Positions 39,604 to 48,485 of a DNA stretch of 64,000 nt are shown one piece after another. Each line of letters begins with the position of its first letter. Position 1 is the stretch's first letter. The translations under genes were made by a program, and so were the position numbers. The notes under the pieces were generated by a model. It had not been told where the DNA came from and made no database searches. It worked only from the letters and a program-made list of their open reading frames with translations. The DNA comes from Kribbella flavida DSM 17836 (GTDB taxonomy: Bacteria > Actinomycetota > Actinomycetes > Propionibacteriales > Kribbellaceae). The stretch spans positions 5,766,001 through 5,830,000 of the forward strand of contig NC_013729.1 of assembly GCF_000024345.1 (NCBI RefSeq), read 5' to 3'.

Positions 39604-41181
39604 ATGACCGCCACCATCAGTCGCCGCACGCTGTTAGCCGCCACCGGAACCGCCGCTCTCGTCGGCACCACCGGTGCCGCGTACGCCGTACCCTCGCGCA
39701 GCCCCGCCGAGTCGCTGCTCGGGGGGTGGAAGCCCAGCCGGCAGGACAAGGCACTGGTCGGCCGCTGGGCCCGGGACACCTGGCGCAGTCTGGTCGCGAT
39801 GACCGACGAACGGACCGGGCTGCCGGCCGACAACATCGGCGCGTCGGTCACCGACCCGGTGCGCAGCGGCTACACCTCACCCACCAACATCGGTGGCTAC
39901 CTGTGGAGCACGGTGGTCGCCCGCGAACTGGGCCTCATCTCGCCGCGGGAGTCGCTGCGCCGGATCACCCAGACCCTGACCACGATGACCCGGGTCGACC
40001 ACCACGAACCCAGCGGCATGTACTTCAACTGGTACGACGAGGCGACCGGCGAGGTGCTGCGGGTCGATCCCGACGGGACGAAACCGATCACGCCGTTCGT
40101 GTCCAGCGTGGACAACGGCTGGTTCGCCGCCGCGCTGATGGTGGTCCGCAACGCCGAGCCGCGCGCTCGCCGGCTGGCCGACGCGCTGCTGGGCCAGATG
40201 AACTTCGCCTACTACTACAACCCCGCCGTCCGGCCCGGCGGCCTGATGCGCGGCGGCTTCTTCGAGACCCCGCCGCCGGACGAGGAGACCGACAAGGGCA
40301 ACCACGCCGGCACCGGACCGGACGTGTACTACCGCAAGTTCCACTACGACACCTGCAACACCGAGGCCCGGATCGCGCCGTACATCGGGATCGCGCTCGG
40401 GCAGGTGCCACCGCAGCAGTACTTCGCCACCTACCGGACCTTCCCGGACTCCTGCGACTGGTCCTGGGTGGAGCAGCGGCCGAAGGGCGTGCACCGGACC
40501 TACCTGGGCATCGACGTGTTCGAGGGCACCTACAGCTATCGCGGGATGCGGCTGGTGCCGTCCTGGGGCGGCGACATGTTCGAGTCGCTGATGCCGGACC
40601 TGTTCGTGCCGGAGTCCCGCTGGGCGCCGCGCAGCTGGGGGCTGAACCACCCGCTCACGGTCCGGGCGCACATCGAGCACGGCCTGGAGGAGGCGAAGTA
40701 CGGCTACTGGGGCTTCTCGCCGGCGTCGAACCCGCGCGGCGGGTACTCCGTGTACGGCGTGGACGCGATCGGGATGGACCCCGGCGGCTACCCGTCGGAC
40801 CTGGAGGCGACGAACTACGACGCCGGGTTCGAGGGCTGCCGCGAGGGCGTCAACCCCAACCCGACGTTCGGCGACGGCGTGGTCACCCCGCACGCGGCGT
40901 TCCTGGCGATGCAGTACGCGCCCCGGCAGGCGATCGACAACCTGGCCCGGATCGAGACCCGGCTGAAGGCGTACGCCGGCGGCGGGTTCTACGACTCGGT
41001 CGCGGTGCGGTCCGGGCTGATCGCCAGGCGCTACCTGTCGCTCGACCAGGCCATGGTGATGGGTGCCATCGGCAACGTGTTCGGCCACGACGTGATCCGG
41101 CGCAACTTCAGCCGTGGCCCGGTCGAGCGCCGGGTCCGCCCGCTGATCGCGATGGAGGAGTTCACCGCCGGCCTCGAGTGA
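39604..41181 (+). CDS. Tat-exported DUF3131/glycoamylase-like glycosidase candidate
   Basis: A 525-residue protein with a twin-arginine signal (SRRTLLAATGTAALVGTTG, cleavage probably near AYA). Visible blocks are TSPTNIGGYLWSTVVARELG, GMYFNWYDEATGEVLR, VSSVDNGWFAAALMVV and GVDAIGMDPGGYPSDLE, all characteristic of DUF3131/glycoamylase-type (alpha/alpha)6 proteins related to GH144 beta-1,2-glucanases. It probably trims an oligo- or polysaccharide outside the cell before import. Substrate assignment to beta-1,2-glucan is only a possibility. It follows malG-type permease by 16 bases. Confidence 0.75.
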   Translation: MTATISRRTLLAATGTAALVGTTGAAYAVPSRSPAESLLGGWKPSRQDKALVGRWARDTWRSLVAMTDERTGLPADNIGASVTDPVRSGYTSPTNIGGYLWSTVVARELGLISPRESLRRITQTLTTMTRVDHHEPSGMYFNWYDEATGEVLRVDPDGTKPITPFVSSVDNGWFAAALMVVRNAEPRARRLADALLGQMNFAYYYNPAVRPGGLMRGGFFETPPPDEETDKGNHAGTGPDVYYRKFHYDTCNTEARIAPYIGIALGQVPPQQYFATYRTFPDSCDWSWVEQRPKGVHRTYLGIDVFEGTYSYRGMRLVPSWGGDMFESLMPDLFVPESRWAPRSWGLNHPLTVRAHIEHGLEEAKYGYWGFSPASNPRGGYSVYGVDAIGMDPGGYPSDLEATNYDAGFEGCREGVNPNPTFGDGVVTPHAAFLAMQYAPRQAIDNLARIETRLKAYAGGGFYDSVAVRSGLIARRYLSLDQAMVMGAIGNVFGHDVIRRNFSRGPVERRVRPLIAMEEFTAGLE

Positions 41182-41199
41182 CCTCCTCTGCCCCGCCCA

Positions 41200-41241
41200 G
41201 TGCGTCCGGAGAACGTCGGCCTGCCGGTTCTCCGGACGCAC
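41200..41241. terminator. 15-bp perfect hairpin between the two glycosidase genes
   Basis: Arms GTGCGTCCGGAGAAC (41200-41214) and its complement (41227-41241) enclose 12 bases. The position inside the sugar operon suggests attenuation or mRNA processing before the GH39 gene. The arm is nearly identical to the hairpin at 56142. Confidence 0.8.
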
Positions 41242-41266
41242 GACGACACCTGTTGGAGGTGTGTTG

Positions 41267-43096
41267 ATGGACAGCGACGCCAAGAGCGACTGGGACGCCC
41301 GGATCTCGGTGCGCAGCGACGAGGCGCGGGAGTTCGGCTTCCCGGATCTCGACCCGCCGAAGGAGGTGACCGCGGTCGGCGGGGTCGGGCAGGTGACGAT
41401 CGACTGGTCACCGGTGCCCGGCGCGGTCGGGTACCTGGTCCTGCGCGGGCTCGAGGACGGCCCGCTGGAACCGGTCGACCACCACAGCGGCGACGTCCTG
41501 CCGGTCCCGGCACCGCCGTACGTGGACACCACCTGCACGCCCGGTACGGCGTACCGGTACGCCGTGGCGAGTGTGCCCGAGGTGACGGTGGCCGGCCGGG
41601 CCAGTGAGGTGGTCGGGGCGGTTCCACTGCTGGCTTGCGACGAGGTGCCGGTGGTTCAGGTTCGTGTCGACGCGACGGCCGAGGGGGTCGGGCTGCCGAA
41701 GCCGTGGACGCCGATGGTCGGCAGTGAGCGGCTCAGCCAGCTGCTCTGCACCGATCTCACCGGCGGGCGGCCGATCGGGGTCGAGCTGGAGCAGGCACTG
41801 CGGCGGATGCACGACGAGCTCGGCGTCCGGACGGTCCGGGCGCACGCGATCTTCCACGACGACACCCGGGTCTACACCGAGGTCGACGGTGAGCCGGTCC
41901 TCGACTTCTCGGTGGTCGACGCGATCTACGACAAGCTGCTCGGGATCGGGCTGCGGCCGGTCGTCGAGCTGGGCTTCATGCCGCGCGACCTGGCGGCGGA
42001 CCCGTCGAGAACCGTCTTCGCGTACGGCGCGATCATCTCGCCGCCCCGGTCGTACGAGCGCTGGGCAGAGCTGGTCCGCGCGCTCGTGCAGCACCTGGTC
42101 GACCGGTACGGCCTGGACGAGGTGCTCGGCTGGGACTTCGAGGTGTGGAACGAGGCAAATCTGGAGGTCTTCTGGTCCGGCACCAAGGCCGAGTGGATGC
42201 GCCTGTACGACGTGTCGGCGGCCGCGGTGAAGTCGGTGGATCCGCGGCTCGCCGTCGGTGGTCCGTCGTCGGCGGCGGCCGGCTGGGTCGACGACCTGCT
42301 CGCGCACGCCGCGTCGGTGGGGTCGCCGGTCGACTTCGTCTCCACCCACACCTACGGGAGTCCGCCGCTGGACGTGCGGGCGTCGCTGGACCGGCACGGC
42401 TTCGGTGCCGCGCGGATCCTGTGGACGGAGTGGGGAGTGACGCCGACGCACTTCAACCCGGTCAACGACTCGGTCTTCTCCGGGGTGTTCCTGCTGCGCG
42501 GCATGAAGTCGGCGGCCGGACGGGTCGACGCGCTGGCGTACTGGGTCGCGTCCGACCACTTCGAGGAGCTGGGCCGTCCGCCGCGGCTGCTGCACGGCGG
42601 CTTCGGCCTGCAGACCGTCGGCGGCCTGCCGAAACCGCGCTACCACGCGCTTTCCCTGCTCAGCCGTCTCGGCCCGGTGGAGCTCCCGGTCACCTTCGAC
42701 GGCGACGGCGCCAACAGCCTGGTCGAAGCCTGGGCGTCCCGCGACCGCGACCGGGTCGCCGTCCTGCTGTGGAACCTCACCCTCGACCAGACCAAGGCGA
42801 ACGGCGACGAAGCCCTCACCCGCACGATCGAGCTGTCGCTGCCAGACGCCGACCCCGACTGGACCGCCACAGCCACCTACCTGACCCCCGGCCCCGCCGA
42901 AGCGGCAGGTGGGTCGGGTGATCTGGCGGCCGAAGCCACGGCTCTCGGCGTCGGTGACTGGCCGACCGACGAGCAGTGGAAGCAACTGGCGGCCCGGGCG
43001 GTCCTGCGCAGCGAACGACTGGCCCGCGCCGGCGACCGGATCACCCTCACCCTGCCGATGCCGTCCGCCGTACTGATCGAGCTCCGGCCGAGCTAG
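41267..43096 (+). CDS. GH39-type glycoside hydrolase with N-terminal FnIII-like domain
   Basis: A 609-residue intracellular enzyme without a signal peptide. Residues about 30-120 form a fibronectin-III-like domain (VTIDWSPVPGAVGYLVLRG). The catalytic (beta/alpha)8 domain has the acid/base Glu296 in WNEANLEVFW and the nucleophile Glu388 in LWTEWGVT, the clan A pattern of GH39 beta-xylosidases and related enzymes. It would cleave the imported sugar in the cytosol. ATG has GGAGG seven bases ahead. Its TAG stop and the convergent MaoC stop share the palindrome CTAG (43093-43096). Confidence 0.85.
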   Translation: MDSDAKSDWDARISVRSDEAREFGFPDLDPPKEVTAVGGVGQVTIDWSPVPGAVGYLVLRGLEDGPLEPVDHHSGDVLPVPAPPYVDTTCTPGTAYRYAVASVPEVTVAGRASEVVGAVPLLACDEVPVVQVRVDATAEGVGLPKPWTPMVGSERLSQLLCTDLTGGRPIGVELEQALRRMHDELGVRTVRAHAIFHDDTRVYTEVDGEPVLDFSVVDAIYDKLLGIGLRPVVELGFMPRDLAADPSRTVFAYGAIISPPRSYERWAELVRALVQHLVDRYGLDEVLGWDFEVWNEANLEVFWSGTKAEWMRLYDVSAAAVKSVDPRLAVGGPSSAAAGWVDDLLAHAASVGSPVDFVSTHTYGSPPLDVRASLDRHGFGAARILWTEWGVTPTHFNPVNDSVFSGVFLLRGMKSAAGRVDALAYWVASDHFEELGRPPRLLHGGFGLQTVGGLPKPRYHALSLLSRLGPVELPVTFDGDGANSLVEAWASRDRDRVAVLLWNLTLDQTKANGDEALTRTIELSLPDADPDWTATATYLTPGPAEAAGGSGDLAAEATALGVGDWPTDEQWKQLAARAVLRSERLARAGDRITLTLPMPSAVLIELRPS

Positions 43097-43596
43097 CTGA
43101 GCGGCGTGGGGCGGCCCGGCTGTTCGCCGCCCCGCGCCTCCAGGTACGAGTTCTTCGGCACCATCACCTTGCGCTTGAACACGCAGACCACCGTGCCGTC
43201 CTGCTTGTAGCCCTTGGTCTCCACGTGCACCACCCCGCGGTCGTCCTTGGACCTGGACTCCCACTTGTCCAGCACCACGGTCTCGCCGTAGACGGTGTCG
43301 CCGTGAAAGGTCGGCGCGACGTGCCGCAGCGACTCGATCTCAAGGTTCGCGATCGCCTTGCCGCTCACGTCCGGCACCGACATGCCGAGCAGGATCGAGT
43401 AGATGTAATTGCCGACCACAACGTTCTTGCCGAACTGCGTGGTCTGCTCGGCGTAGTGCGAGTCCAGGTGCAGCGGGTGGTGGTTCATCGTGAGCAGGCA
43501 GAACAGGTGGTCGTCGTACTCGGTCACCGTCTTGCCGGGCCAGTGCTTGTAGACCGCGCCGACCTCGAACTCCTCGTAACTGCGCCCGAACTGCAT
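43093..43596 (-). CDS. MaoC-like dehydratase (mesaconyl-CoA hydratase candidate)
   Basis: A 167-residue hot-dog-fold hydratase. FCLLTMNHHPLHLDSHYAEQTTQFG contains the catalytic Asp/His dyad of MaoC proteins, and the GKNVVVGNYIYSILLGMSV segment follows. Together with the CoA-ester lyase (56200) and acyl-CoA dehydrogenase (51874) on the same strand it suggests mesaconyl-CoA hydration in the ethylmalonyl-CoA pathway; other enoyl-CoA substrates are possible. ATG 43596 has GAAGGAG upstream; the frame extends further but without coding character. Confidence 0.83.
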   Translation of the reverse strand: MQFGRSYEEFEVGAVYKHWPGKTVTEYDDHLFCLLTMNHHPLHLDSHYAEQTTQFGKNVVVGNYIYSILLGMSVPDVSGKAIANLEIESLRHVAPTFHGDTVYGETVVLDKWESRSKDDRGVVHVETKGYKQDGTVVCVFKRKVMVPKNSYLEARGGEQPGRPTPLS

Positions 43597-43825
43597 CCGT
43601 GCTCCTTCCGTTCCGGCCCATGCTGCCCGGTCCGGCAGCAGCCAGGCAGCCCCCACGCCAGTGGTCTTGCTCTCACGCCCGCTGGCCGGCCGAGTGGTGT
43701 TCGTCTCACCAGGCGCCGGACCGCCCGACAGCGGTGCGTGGGCGCGCTGTCACCCGGAGGTGAGCGATCGGTGAGCGGCCGGTGGTTGGCTGGGACCGCT
43801 ACCGGCGACCTGGGGGAAGGACACC

Positions 43826-44866
43826 ATGCTGCGGATCCACTTCACCGCCGAGGACCTCGCGAGCACGACTCTCGCCGCGGAGCCCGACCCGCTGTGGGAG
43901 GCCCTGCTCAGCCTGCACATGCTGCAGGTCGAGGACGGCCCGGTTCCGTACGGCGCCTGGCGGCAGCGGATGCGCAGGCGCCTGCCGCGCGAGACAGTGG
44001 GCCCGCTGGCCGCGCTGGCACCCCCGATCGGCTACTCCCCCGACTTCCTCACCCCGTCCGACCCCAGCGGCGGCTTCGACGCGACACTCGACCGGGTGCT
44101 GGCCACTTCCCGGCAGCGGGTCCGCCGAGACCTGTCGAGGCTTGCGCCCCGCCGTACTGCGGCGAGCTGGGTCCGTCAGCTCGCCGAAGCCCAGCCGGAG
44201 TCGCTGCACCGGCTCGGCCATGCGCTCCGCGTCTACCACCGCTCCGCGCTCGCGCCGTACTGGGCGTCGCTGCGAGGCGCGGTGCAGTCGGACCACCGGC
44301 AGCGGCTGGAACAGCTGTCGTCGGGCGGTGTCGGCGCGGTCCTGGCCGGCATCCACCCGGAGGCTCGCTGGCGCGACCAGGTGCTGGAAATCGCCGGCTT
44401 CCAGGACGAGGAGGTCCGGCTGGACGGTCGCGGGATCCGGCTGCAGCCGTCGTACTTCTGCTGGAAGGCTCCGACCAAGCTGGGCGACCCGGAGCTGCCC
44501 CCGGTGCTGGTGTTCCCGATCGGGAACCCCACCGGCCTGCAGCTCGACCGGCGCGCGGGCGACTCCGAGCAGAGCCTGGCCGCTCTGCTCGGCAAGACCC
44601 GGGCGTTCGTGCTGGGCCTGACCGTGAACGGCTGCACCACCTCCGAGCTGGCCGCCGCGTGCAAGATCACGCTCGCGACGGCCAGCCACCAGACCGCCGT
44701 ACTGCGGGACGCAGGGCTGATCCTGTCCCAGCGGCACGGCAAGTCGGTGCGGCACCGGGCCACCCGGCTCGGGCACGCTCTGCTCGAAGGTCGCGACCCT
44801 TGGTCAGGGGACACTGGCCTCCATGACAGCCGTCTTTCGCCTTCTGGGGCCCATCGCGGTCCTTGA
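43826..44866 (+). CDS. DUF5937/ArsR-type winged-helix regulator, paralogue 1
   Basis: A 346-residue regulator. The N-terminal LRIHFTAEDLASTTLAAEPDPLWEALLSLHMLQ block (read in pieces) defines the DUF5937 type. The C-terminal winged helix (about 268-325) reads TTSELAAACKITLATASHQTAVLRDAGLI, like ArsR repressors, but no metal-binding cysteine motif is apparent. It has two paralogues, at 49770 and 50881. ATG has GGGGGAAGG upstream. The last 44 bases overlap the start of the AfsR-like gene in another frame, so the pair is tightly linked. Confidence 0.83.
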   Translation: MLRIHFTAEDLASTTLAAEPDPLWEALLSLHMLQVEDGPVPYGAWRQRMRRRLPRETVGPLAALAPPIGYSPDFLTPSDPSGGFDATLDRVLATSRQRVRRDLSRLAPRRTAASWVRQLAEAQPESLHRLGHALRVYHRSALAPYWASLRGAVQSDHRQRLEQLSSGGVGAVLAGIHPEARWRDQVLEIAGFQDEEVRLDGRGIRLQPSYFCWKAPTKLGDPELPPVLVFPIGNPTGLQLDRRAGDSEQSLAALLGKTRAFVLGLTVNGCTTSELAAACKITLATASHQTAVLRDAGLILSQRHGKSVRHRATRLGHALLEGRDPWSGDTGLHDSRLSPSGAHRGP

Positions 44867-47837
44867 AGAGGGGCGGGAGCTACGGATCGGGGCCCCGCGG
44901 CTCCGGACGCTGCTGGCGGCTCTGCTGGTGAACGCCAACCAGACGGTCACCGCGACCGAGCTGGTGCAATGGCTGTGGGGTGGTGAGCCGCCTGCCCGTC
45001 CGCAAGGTGCCCTGCACACGACGGTATTCCGGCTGCGCGCCCTTCTGGGACCGGACGCGACGCTGCGGACCGTCGCGGGCGGGTACCGGCTCGATCTGCC
45101 GCCCGGCGCGCTGGACCTCGACCGGTTCCGCGAGCTGGCCGCGGCCGGCACGGTCGAGGACCTGACCGAGGCGCTGCGGTTGTGGCGGGGCGAACCGCTG
45201 ACCGGCGCTCTGGAGCACCCTGCTGTGCTGGACCAGCGCGCTGTCCTGACCGAGGAGTGGTTGCGGGTCACTGAGCAACTGGTCGACGCCCGGCTCGCAC
45301 AGGGCGATCACAACGAGCTGATCGCCGAGCTGACCGCGCTCACCAAGCAGTACCCGCTGCGTGAGCGGTTCTGGGCGCAGCTCATGCTGGCCCTGCACAG
45401 GTCCGCCCGGCAGGCCGACGCCCTGGCTGCCTACCTCGAACTGGCCAAGCTGTTGCGGGAAGAGCTCGGTATCGATCCGGGCGAGGAGATCCGCCGGTTG
45501 CACCACGTCGTGCTGGCCGGCGACGGCCCTGGCGACGACCTGGACCCCGACACCGAGGTGAGGCCCGTGCAGCCGCCGCCGGACTGGCAGGTGCACCGGC
45601 AGTTGCCGATCGAGATCGGCGACTTCGTCGGGCGTCACGACGAGGCGGATGCCATCGTGGACCGGCTGACCAGCCCGTCCGGTGTTCCGGTGGTTGCCAT
45701 CAGCGGACCTCCTGGGGCCGGCAAGACCGCGCTCGCCGTCCGGGTGGCGCACCGGCTGCGGGACGAGTACCCGGACGGTCAGTGGTACGTCCGGCTGGAC
45801 GGAGCGAGGGACTCGGAGCGCGATCCCTCCGAGGTGTTACGAGCCTTGCTGGAGTTGGCCGGAGCCGAGGTCCTGACCGGCGACGCCGACACGCTCTCCG
45901 CCCGGTTGCGCTCGCTCCTGGTGGATCGGCGCGTGCTGATCCTGCTGGACGATGCGAAGGACTCGCAGCAGGTCCGTCCACTGCTGCCGGGGACGCGGCA
46001 CAGCGCCGTACTGGTGACCAGCCGGAACGAGTTGACCGGGCTGAGCGTGCTGGACAGCGCCTTGTGCACGACAGTCGCCGTACTCGAGGTGGACGAGGCC
46101 GTCGACCTGCTCCGGGCGGTGATCGGGTCGGCGCGGGTCGATCGCGAGCCGGAAGCCGCCGCGGAGCTGGCGAAGCTGTGCGGCTGTCTCCCCCTGGCGC
46201 TGCGGATCGCGGCCAGCCACCTCGCCGCACAAGCCGGTGACTCGATCGCGTCGTACGCCGAGGAGCTGCGGGCCGGCGACCGGCTGTTCGCCCTGTCCGT
46301 GGCCGGCGAGCCGGATGCGGCCGTCGAGGTGGCGTTCGACCGCTCGTACGAGGCGCTGGTTCCGGAGTCCCAGCAACTGTTCGCTCTGCTCGGCATCGTG
46401 CCCGGTCCGGACGTCACGGCACCGGCAGCCGCCGTCCTGCTCGACACCACGCTCGCGGTGGCGCGACGACTGCTCGACACCCTCGTCACCGCCAACCTCC
46501 TGGTCCGCCAGCGCGACCGCTACTGCATGCACGACCTGCTTCGCCTGTACGCCGCACGACGCGCGGCCGTTCACCCTGCGGCCGAGGGAGCCTGGTTGCG
46601 CCTGTGCGACTGGTACCTGCGGACAGCCGACGCGGCGACGCAGTTCGAGTACATGCCGTCGGTGCGGATCACTCCGCGGCTGAGCGACGAGCGGATGTTC
46701 GTGCTTGCCGCGGAGGCCAGGCAGTGGCTCGAGGACGAGGAGGCCGGCCTGGTCGCGGTGATCAAGCGGGCTTCCGAGCATGGGCCGCAGGAGACCGCGT
46801 GGCGACTGGCCGACGTCCTGCGGCAGTACCTGACGCTCAACCACCGCGTGGATCCCTGGCGCACCGCAGTTCTCGCCGGACTGTCGGCGGCGCAGACCAC
46901 CCGTGATCTCGGCGGGCAGGGTGCGATGCTGCACAGCATGGGCGCCTTGCAGTTCGTCAGCGGGGACACCGCTGCCGCGATCGCCTCGGCGGAGCAGGCA
47001 GCTGAGCTCTACCAGCGGGCCGGCTTCGGGCTGGGCCACGCGGCACTGCTCTGCAATCTGGGCATGGCTCACGACGACCAGGGCGACTCGGCGCGAGCGG
47101 CCGAGCTGTTGGAGCGTGGAATCGCCGGACTCCGTGAGTACGACAGCCCGGCGGCCATGGTGAACGCCCTGAACAGCCTCAGCAACGTCGAGTGCAACCT
47201 GGGCAACCTGGACGCCGCCCTGGCCGCAGCGGACGAGGCGATGACCACCGCACCCGATGTCCGCAGCCGCACAGTGGCCATGTTCAACCGCGGCGTCGCG
47301 TACCGCCTCCTGGGCGATCTGGAGCAGGCGGAGCGGGATCTCGGCCAGGCTGCTCTGTCGGATGACGAGTCGCTGCCGCTGCAGTACGAGGCGGCTCTGC
47401 TGTACGCCGACCTGGGCTACCTGGAAGAGGCGGAGAGCTGGGCTCGTCGTGCGCTGACCCGCAGCCGCGGCAACGGCCAGCCCTGGCACGAAGCCGCGGC
47501 CCTCAACGCACTCGGCACGATCTACCGTCGGCGGGGACGCTGGAACGACGCTGTGCGCTGCCATCAGGCCGCCGGCGGGATCGCCCGCAGCAACGGGCAC
47601 CGGGCAACGGTCGCCGAGTCGGTGCTCGGGCTGGCGGAAGCGGACCTCGGTCAGGGTCAGCGTGACCGAGCGGCCGAGCTGGCCAGGCAGGCGCTGCTGG
47701 CCGCGCGCCGGCTCGGGCACCGGATCCTGGCCTGCCGGGCCTTGCTGCTGCTCGCCGTCCTGGAGCCGGCCGGCGGCCATGAGGCCGAGGCGGCCGCGCT
47801 CCAGCAGGCGACCGGCTTCGTCGCTAGGGCGAGCTGA
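44823..47837 (+). CDS. AfsR/SARP-type regulator (wHTH-BTAD-NB-ARC-TPR)
   Basis: A 1004-residue regulator. An OmpR-type winged helix (about 1-95) precedes a BTAD domain (about 100-245: LAAYLELAKLLREELGIDPGEEIRRLH). An NB-ARC ATPase domain has P-loop GPPGAGKTA (about 296) and a hhLDD Walker B (LILLDDAKDS), and TPR repeats run from about 690 to the end. This is the AfsR architecture: a nucleotide-gated transcription activator, often a regulator of secondary metabolism. No biosynthetic cluster is in the window. It ends in a hairpin that includes its stop codon. Confidence 0.9.
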   Translation: MTAVFRLLGPIAVLEEGRELRIGAPRLRTLLAALLVNANQTVTATELVQWLWGGEPPARPQGALHTTVFRLRALLGPDATLRTVAGGYRLDLPPGALDLDRFRELAAAGTVEDLTEALRLWRGEPLTGALEHPAVLDQRAVLTEEWLRVTEQLVDARLAQGDHNELIAELTALTKQYPLRERFWAQLMLALHRSARQADALAAYLELAKLLREELGIDPGEEIRRLHHVVLAGDGPGDDLDPDTEVRPVQPPPDWQVHRQLPIEIGDFVGRHDEADAIVDRLTSPSGVPVVAISGPPGAGKTALAVRVAHRLRDEYPDGQWYVRLDGARDSERDPSEVLRALLELAGAEVLTGDADTLSARLRSLLVDRRVLILLDDAKDSQQVRPLLPGTRHSAVLVTSRNELTGLSVLDSALCTTVAVLEVDEAVDLLRAVIGSARVDREPEAAAELAKLCGCLPLALRIAASHLAAQAGDSIASYAEELRAGDRLFALSVAGEPDAAVEVAFDRSYEALVPESQQLFALLGIVPGPDVTAPAAAVLLDTTLAVARRLLDTLVTANLLVRQRDRYCMHDLLRLYAARRAAVHPAAEGAWLRLCDWYLRTADAATQFEYMPSVRITPRLSDERMFVLAAEARQWLEDEEAGLVAVIKRASEHGPQETAWRLADVLRQYLTLNHRVDPWRTAVLAGLSAAQTTRDLGGQGAMLHSMGALQFVSGDTAAAIASAEQAAELYQRAGFGLGHAALLCNLGMAHDDQGDSARAAELLERGIAGLREYDSPAAMVNALNSLSNVECNLGNLDAALAAADEAMTTAPDVRSRTVAMFNRGVAYRLLGDLEQAERDLGQAALSDDESLPLQYEAALLYADLGYLEEAESWARRALTRSRGNGQPWHEAAALNALGTIYRRRGRWNDAVRCHQAAGGIARSNGHRATVAESVLGLAEADLGQGQRDRAAELARQALLAARRLGHRILACRALLLLAVLEPAGGHEAEAAALQQATGFVARAS

Positions 47838-47851
47838 TCAGCCCGCCCTAG
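47824..47851. terminator. Bidirectional hairpin overlapping two convergent stop codons
   Basis: Arms CTAGGGCG (47824-47831) and CGCCCTAG (47844-47851) plus an inner GCT/AGC pairing. The TGA of the AfsR-like gene lies in the loop side and the TAG of the stress-protein gene in the right arm. Confidence 0.65.
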
Positions 47852-48363
47852 CTGGACTGCTCGGGAAGGCGCGGCGCGACCTCACCCTTGAGAGCCAGCT
47901 TGGCCAGGTGGTTGCGCGCCTCCTCGGCGTACTTGAAGTCGCAGAGCACGTCGTACGTCGTCGCCACCACCGCGGTCCGGGACGTGAAGTCGCGGCGGCC
48001 ACCCAGCTGGGCGTAGCCGATTGCGCCGAACGCCATCCCGAAGATCGCGCCCAGCACCACACCGGTGACCAGGGCGGCCAGCCAGCCGCCCTCACTGGTG
48101 AACAGGCCGAGCAGCACGCCGACGAACAGGCCGAACCAGGCGCCGCTGGCCAGGCCGGCGGTGAGCGCCCGGGCCCAGGTCAGCCGGCCGGTGATCTTCT
48201 CCACCTGCCGCAGGTTGTTGCCGACGATGGTGGTGTGCTCCACCGGGAACTTCTCGTCCGAGAGGTAGTCGACCGCGCGCTGCGCCTCCAGGTAGGTGTC
48301 GTACGTGCCGATCGTCAGCCCCGTCGGCCGGGGGTCCATCGAGGGCATGCCCTGGGTGCTCAT
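47848..48363 (-). CDS. YflT/general stress-like membrane protein
   Basis: A 171-residue protein. The cytosolic N-terminal alpha/beta domain (TIGTYDTYLEAQRAVDYLSDEKFPVEHTTIVG) is of the heat-induced YflT type. Two glycine-rich transmembrane helices (about 70-115) and a C-terminal cytosolic tail follow. The biochemical role is unknown. ATG 48363 has GAGAGGAA upstream; a longer frame exists but lacks homology-like composition. It is divergent from corA. Confidence 0.82.
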   Translation of the reverse strand: MSTQGMPSMDPRPTGLTIGTYDTYLEAQRAVDYLSDEKFPVEHTTIVGNNLRQVEKITGRLTWARALTAGLASGAWFGLFVGVLLGLFTSEGGWLAALVTGVVLGAIFGMAFGAIGYAQLGGRRDFTSRTAVVATTYDVLCDFKYAEEARNHLAKLALKGEVAPRLPEQSS

Positions 48364-48473
48364 CGTCGTTCCTCTCCACTGTTGCTTCCACCCCATCATT
48401 GCCGACGCCCGGTAGCGGGCGCAGTAGCGGCGCAGTGACGGCGCAGTGGCCGCCGCGGCCTCGGCACGTTGAT

Positions 48474-48479
48474 AGCCTC
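48474..48479 (+). promoter_or_regulatory. -10 hexamer TAGCCT, leaderless corA start
   Basis: TAGCCT, six bases, then ATG 48486. The same hexamer at the same spacing precedes the genes at 60554 and 62514. Confidence 0.5.
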
Positions 48480-48485
48480 GCGTCG

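Noticed and set aside
39877-41538. 553-codon minus-strand frame
   Set aside because: It is antisense to the DUF3131-like gene and the start of the GH39 gene, both of which have recognisable motifs.
44823-47837. Secondary-metabolite gene cluster around the AfsR-like regulator
   Set aside because: No polyketide, peptide synthetase, terpene or tailoring genes lie nearby; the neighbours are regulators, CorA and central metabolism.
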